A stretch of DNA of 5,549 nt. Origin: an uncultured Anaerolineaceae bacterium (lineage in GTDB: Bacteria; Chloroflexota; Anaerolineae; Anaerolineales; Anaerolineaceae). Location of the stretch: contig CALCQT010000309.1 of NCBI GenBank assembly GCA_937894825.1, positions 1 through 5,549 on the forward strand. Reading direction: 5' to 3'. Position 1 is the stretch's first letter, and every line of letters begins with the position of its first letter. The position numbers and the translations under genes were made by a program. Of this stretch, positions 4,365 to 5,549 are shown in pieces. A model generated the notes under the pieces. The model was not told where the DNA came from. It made no database searches and saw only the letters and a list, made by a program, of their open reading frames with translations.

Positions 4365-5549
4365 TTAGTTGATTAATCCCTGGTTTCGGGCCACCCGGAT
4401 GGCCTGTGTCCTGGTGGATACACCGAGTTTCAGATACGCGTTGTTCAAATGACGTTTGACTGTATTGACTGAGATAAAAAGGTCGCCTGCAATTTCGCTG
4501 TTCGAACGTCCTTTGGCAACTAACCGGATGACCTCGTTCTCGCGGACAGTGAGCAGATCCGTCAAAAAGAGGTTCTCCTCCTCTTGCTTTTCAGAAAACG
4601 CGTGTTCATCCGGGGTGTGATCTTCCTTTCCGCTTAATCGGAAAAGCAGATCGCTGATAAACTCGCGCGTCGGCAAGGGTTCCGTGCTTTCCCGCTGTTT
4701 GCGCAAATTAAGATATTGCAGCAGCGCGCGTGACATTGGGATCCCTTCATTAATGAAGACCTGTCGGAAACTTTCGGGTTCCGCGAACCGGAGCGCGCTT
4801 TCAAGCGCCGCCATCATCTGATCCGGATCATCCAATTCCTGAGCGACAAACGCGGAGAGGATCAGTGCTTCAATGAGTCTTTCGATCAGATTTCTGGCGG
4901 TTAAGTCCGGTATGATTTGGTTCAGTTTTTCTTTGGCCTGTTTGAGTTTATCATCAGAATTGGCAGCCTGTCCCTGGATGAGGTCAAGCCGGACAGAGAC
5001 CAACTGTGCGTTGATCCTGAGTGCCTTGGGATATTTGATCGGCTGTCCGGTCTGTTTTTCGGTTATCCCTTCGGGTGGTTCCTGCTGAACCAGTTCAATG
5101 TTCTGCAGTATTTTTTGAGCCGTGAACACCTGTCCCTTCAAGAGCGCCCATTTTCCCTCGTTGAGATTGAGGATCACGTCATCCAGAAAACTCTGACTTT
5201 GCGAACAAAGTTCCCGGGCGCGGTCAAATTCGGCTTTTGCGTTCAGCGGATCTCCTTTGCACTGGTAAAAATACGCCAACCGAATATGCGTGTCAAAATT
5301 GTTAAGCATATAATCGCTTTTACCGTTTTTGAGGCATTTTTGAAAATACACTTCGGCTTCAGCGAGCTGGTTGCGAGCCAGATAGATGCTGCCTAATTCT
5401 TTATCGATCAACTCTTCGAAGGTTGAAAACTGTCCGGGAGTAGCCGCAAAAAAGCTTTTCGTTTGATTAAAAAGGAGCATAGCGGCGTTGAGTTTTCCGC
5501 AACTGACATAAAGACTTCCCAGACTGCAGCGGGCGAAAGCAGCATCTCT
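4365..5549 (-). CDS. LuxR-family (MalT/LAL-type) transcriptional regulator, C-terminal 394 residues, cut by window edge
   Basis: The frame stays open to the right edge, so the gene begins outside the window; the first internal ATG (5480) is not a credible start because TPR-like sequence continues upstream of it. Numbering from the edge, residues 5 to about 140 hold helical repeats of tetratricopeptide type, for instance KELGSIYLARNQLAEAEVYF around 50-68 and HIRLAYFYQCKGDPLNAKAEF around 88-108. Residues 333-394 are a LuxR/GerE helix-turn-helix: LTVRENEVIRLVAKGRSNSE, then LFISVNTVKRHLNNAYLKLG with the recognition helix, and RTQAIRVARNQGLI. This order is that of LAL regulators, about 900 residues long, which normally have an N-terminal STAND ATPase and sense a ligand through the repeats. 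The ATPase part is not visible. It precedes the CrtO-like gene in the same direction with a 247-base gap and could regulate it, though this is inference. Confidence 0.93.
   Translation of the reverse strand, partial: RDAAFARCSLGSLYVSCGKLNAAMLLFNQTKSFFAATPGQFSTFEELIDKELGSIYLARNQLAEAEVYFQKCLKNGKSDYMLNNFDTHIRLAYFYQCKGDPLNAKAEFDRARELCSQSQSFLDDVILNLNEGKWALLKGQVFTAQKILQNIELVQQEPPEGITEKQTGQPIKYPKALRINAQLVSVRLDLIQGQAANSDDKLKQAKEKLNQIIPDLTARNLIERLIEALILSAFVAQELDDPDQMMAALESALRFAEPESFRQVFINEGIPMSRALLQYLNLRKQRESTEPLPTREFISDLLFRLSGKEDHTPDEHAFSEKQEEENLFLTDLLTVRENEVIRLVAKGRSNSEIAGDLFISVNTVKRHLNNAYLKLGVSTRTQAIRVARNQGLIN

Noticed and set aside
4917..5396. 159-codon plus-strand frame
   Set aside because: Antisense shadow of the regulator's TPR region; the minus-strand frame carries clear repeat and HTH motifs.
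4365..5480. ATG at 5480 as the start of the LuxR-type regulator
   Set aside because: The frame continues open to the edge, and the 23 upstream residues (for example ARCSLGSLYVSCGKLNAA) look like a TPR helix pair, so the gene is partial.

Overview
The window looks like an ordinary bacterial chromosomal segment of moderate GC with AT-richer intergenic stretches. All five genes I can support lie on the minus strand, so they are transcribed from high to low coordinates. The gene mix is a MalT/LAL-type LuxR regulator with a tetratricopeptide region, a CrtO-like acyltransferase, a radical SAM/SPASM-like protein, and a PadR regulator paired with a DUF1700/HAAS membrane protein. This mix suggests an anaerobe of the Chloroflexota (Anaerolineae-like) or, less likely, of the Firmicutes. 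No rRNA or other marker gene is present, so the taxon is inference only.

Layout in transcription order. (1) 5549-4365: C-terminal part of a large LuxR-family regulator, with TPR-like helices and then a C-terminal LuxR helix-turn-helix; its N-terminus is outside the window. (2) 4364-4118: AT-rich spacer. (3) 4117-3575: small membrane protein closely resembling staphylococcal CrtO, the acyltransferase that finishes staphyloxanthin. (4) 3574-3244: 331-base spacer with an imperfect hairpin, an 11-base-period tandem repeat and a small hairpin just ahead of the next ribosome binding site. (5) 3243-1741: 500-residue radical SAM protein with a CX3CX2C site and a SPASM/twitch-like C-terminal part. (6) 1740-1359: spacer with a GC-rich terminator-like hairpin, a perfect 17-bp inverted repeat and a good sigma-A-type promoter. 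(7) 1358 to the window's left edge: a compact PadR - DUF1700/HAAS membrane protein - short-chain dehydrogenase operon, with a 14-base overlap between the first two genes and 14 bases between the last two.

How the parts may work together. The PadR/HAAS pair is a known arrangement in which PadR represses its own operon and the HAAS protein is membrane-bound; here the third gene is an SDR oxidoreductase. The CrtO-like and radical SAM genes are co-oriented but separated by a long spacer, so they may be separate transcription units. The CrtO-like gene sits in no visible carotenoid locus, so it may acylate a different glycolipid. I see no mobile element, CRISPR array, tRNA or rRNA. The least explained items are the radical SAM protein's substrate, the CrtO-like protein's acceptor, and the repeats in the two long spacers.
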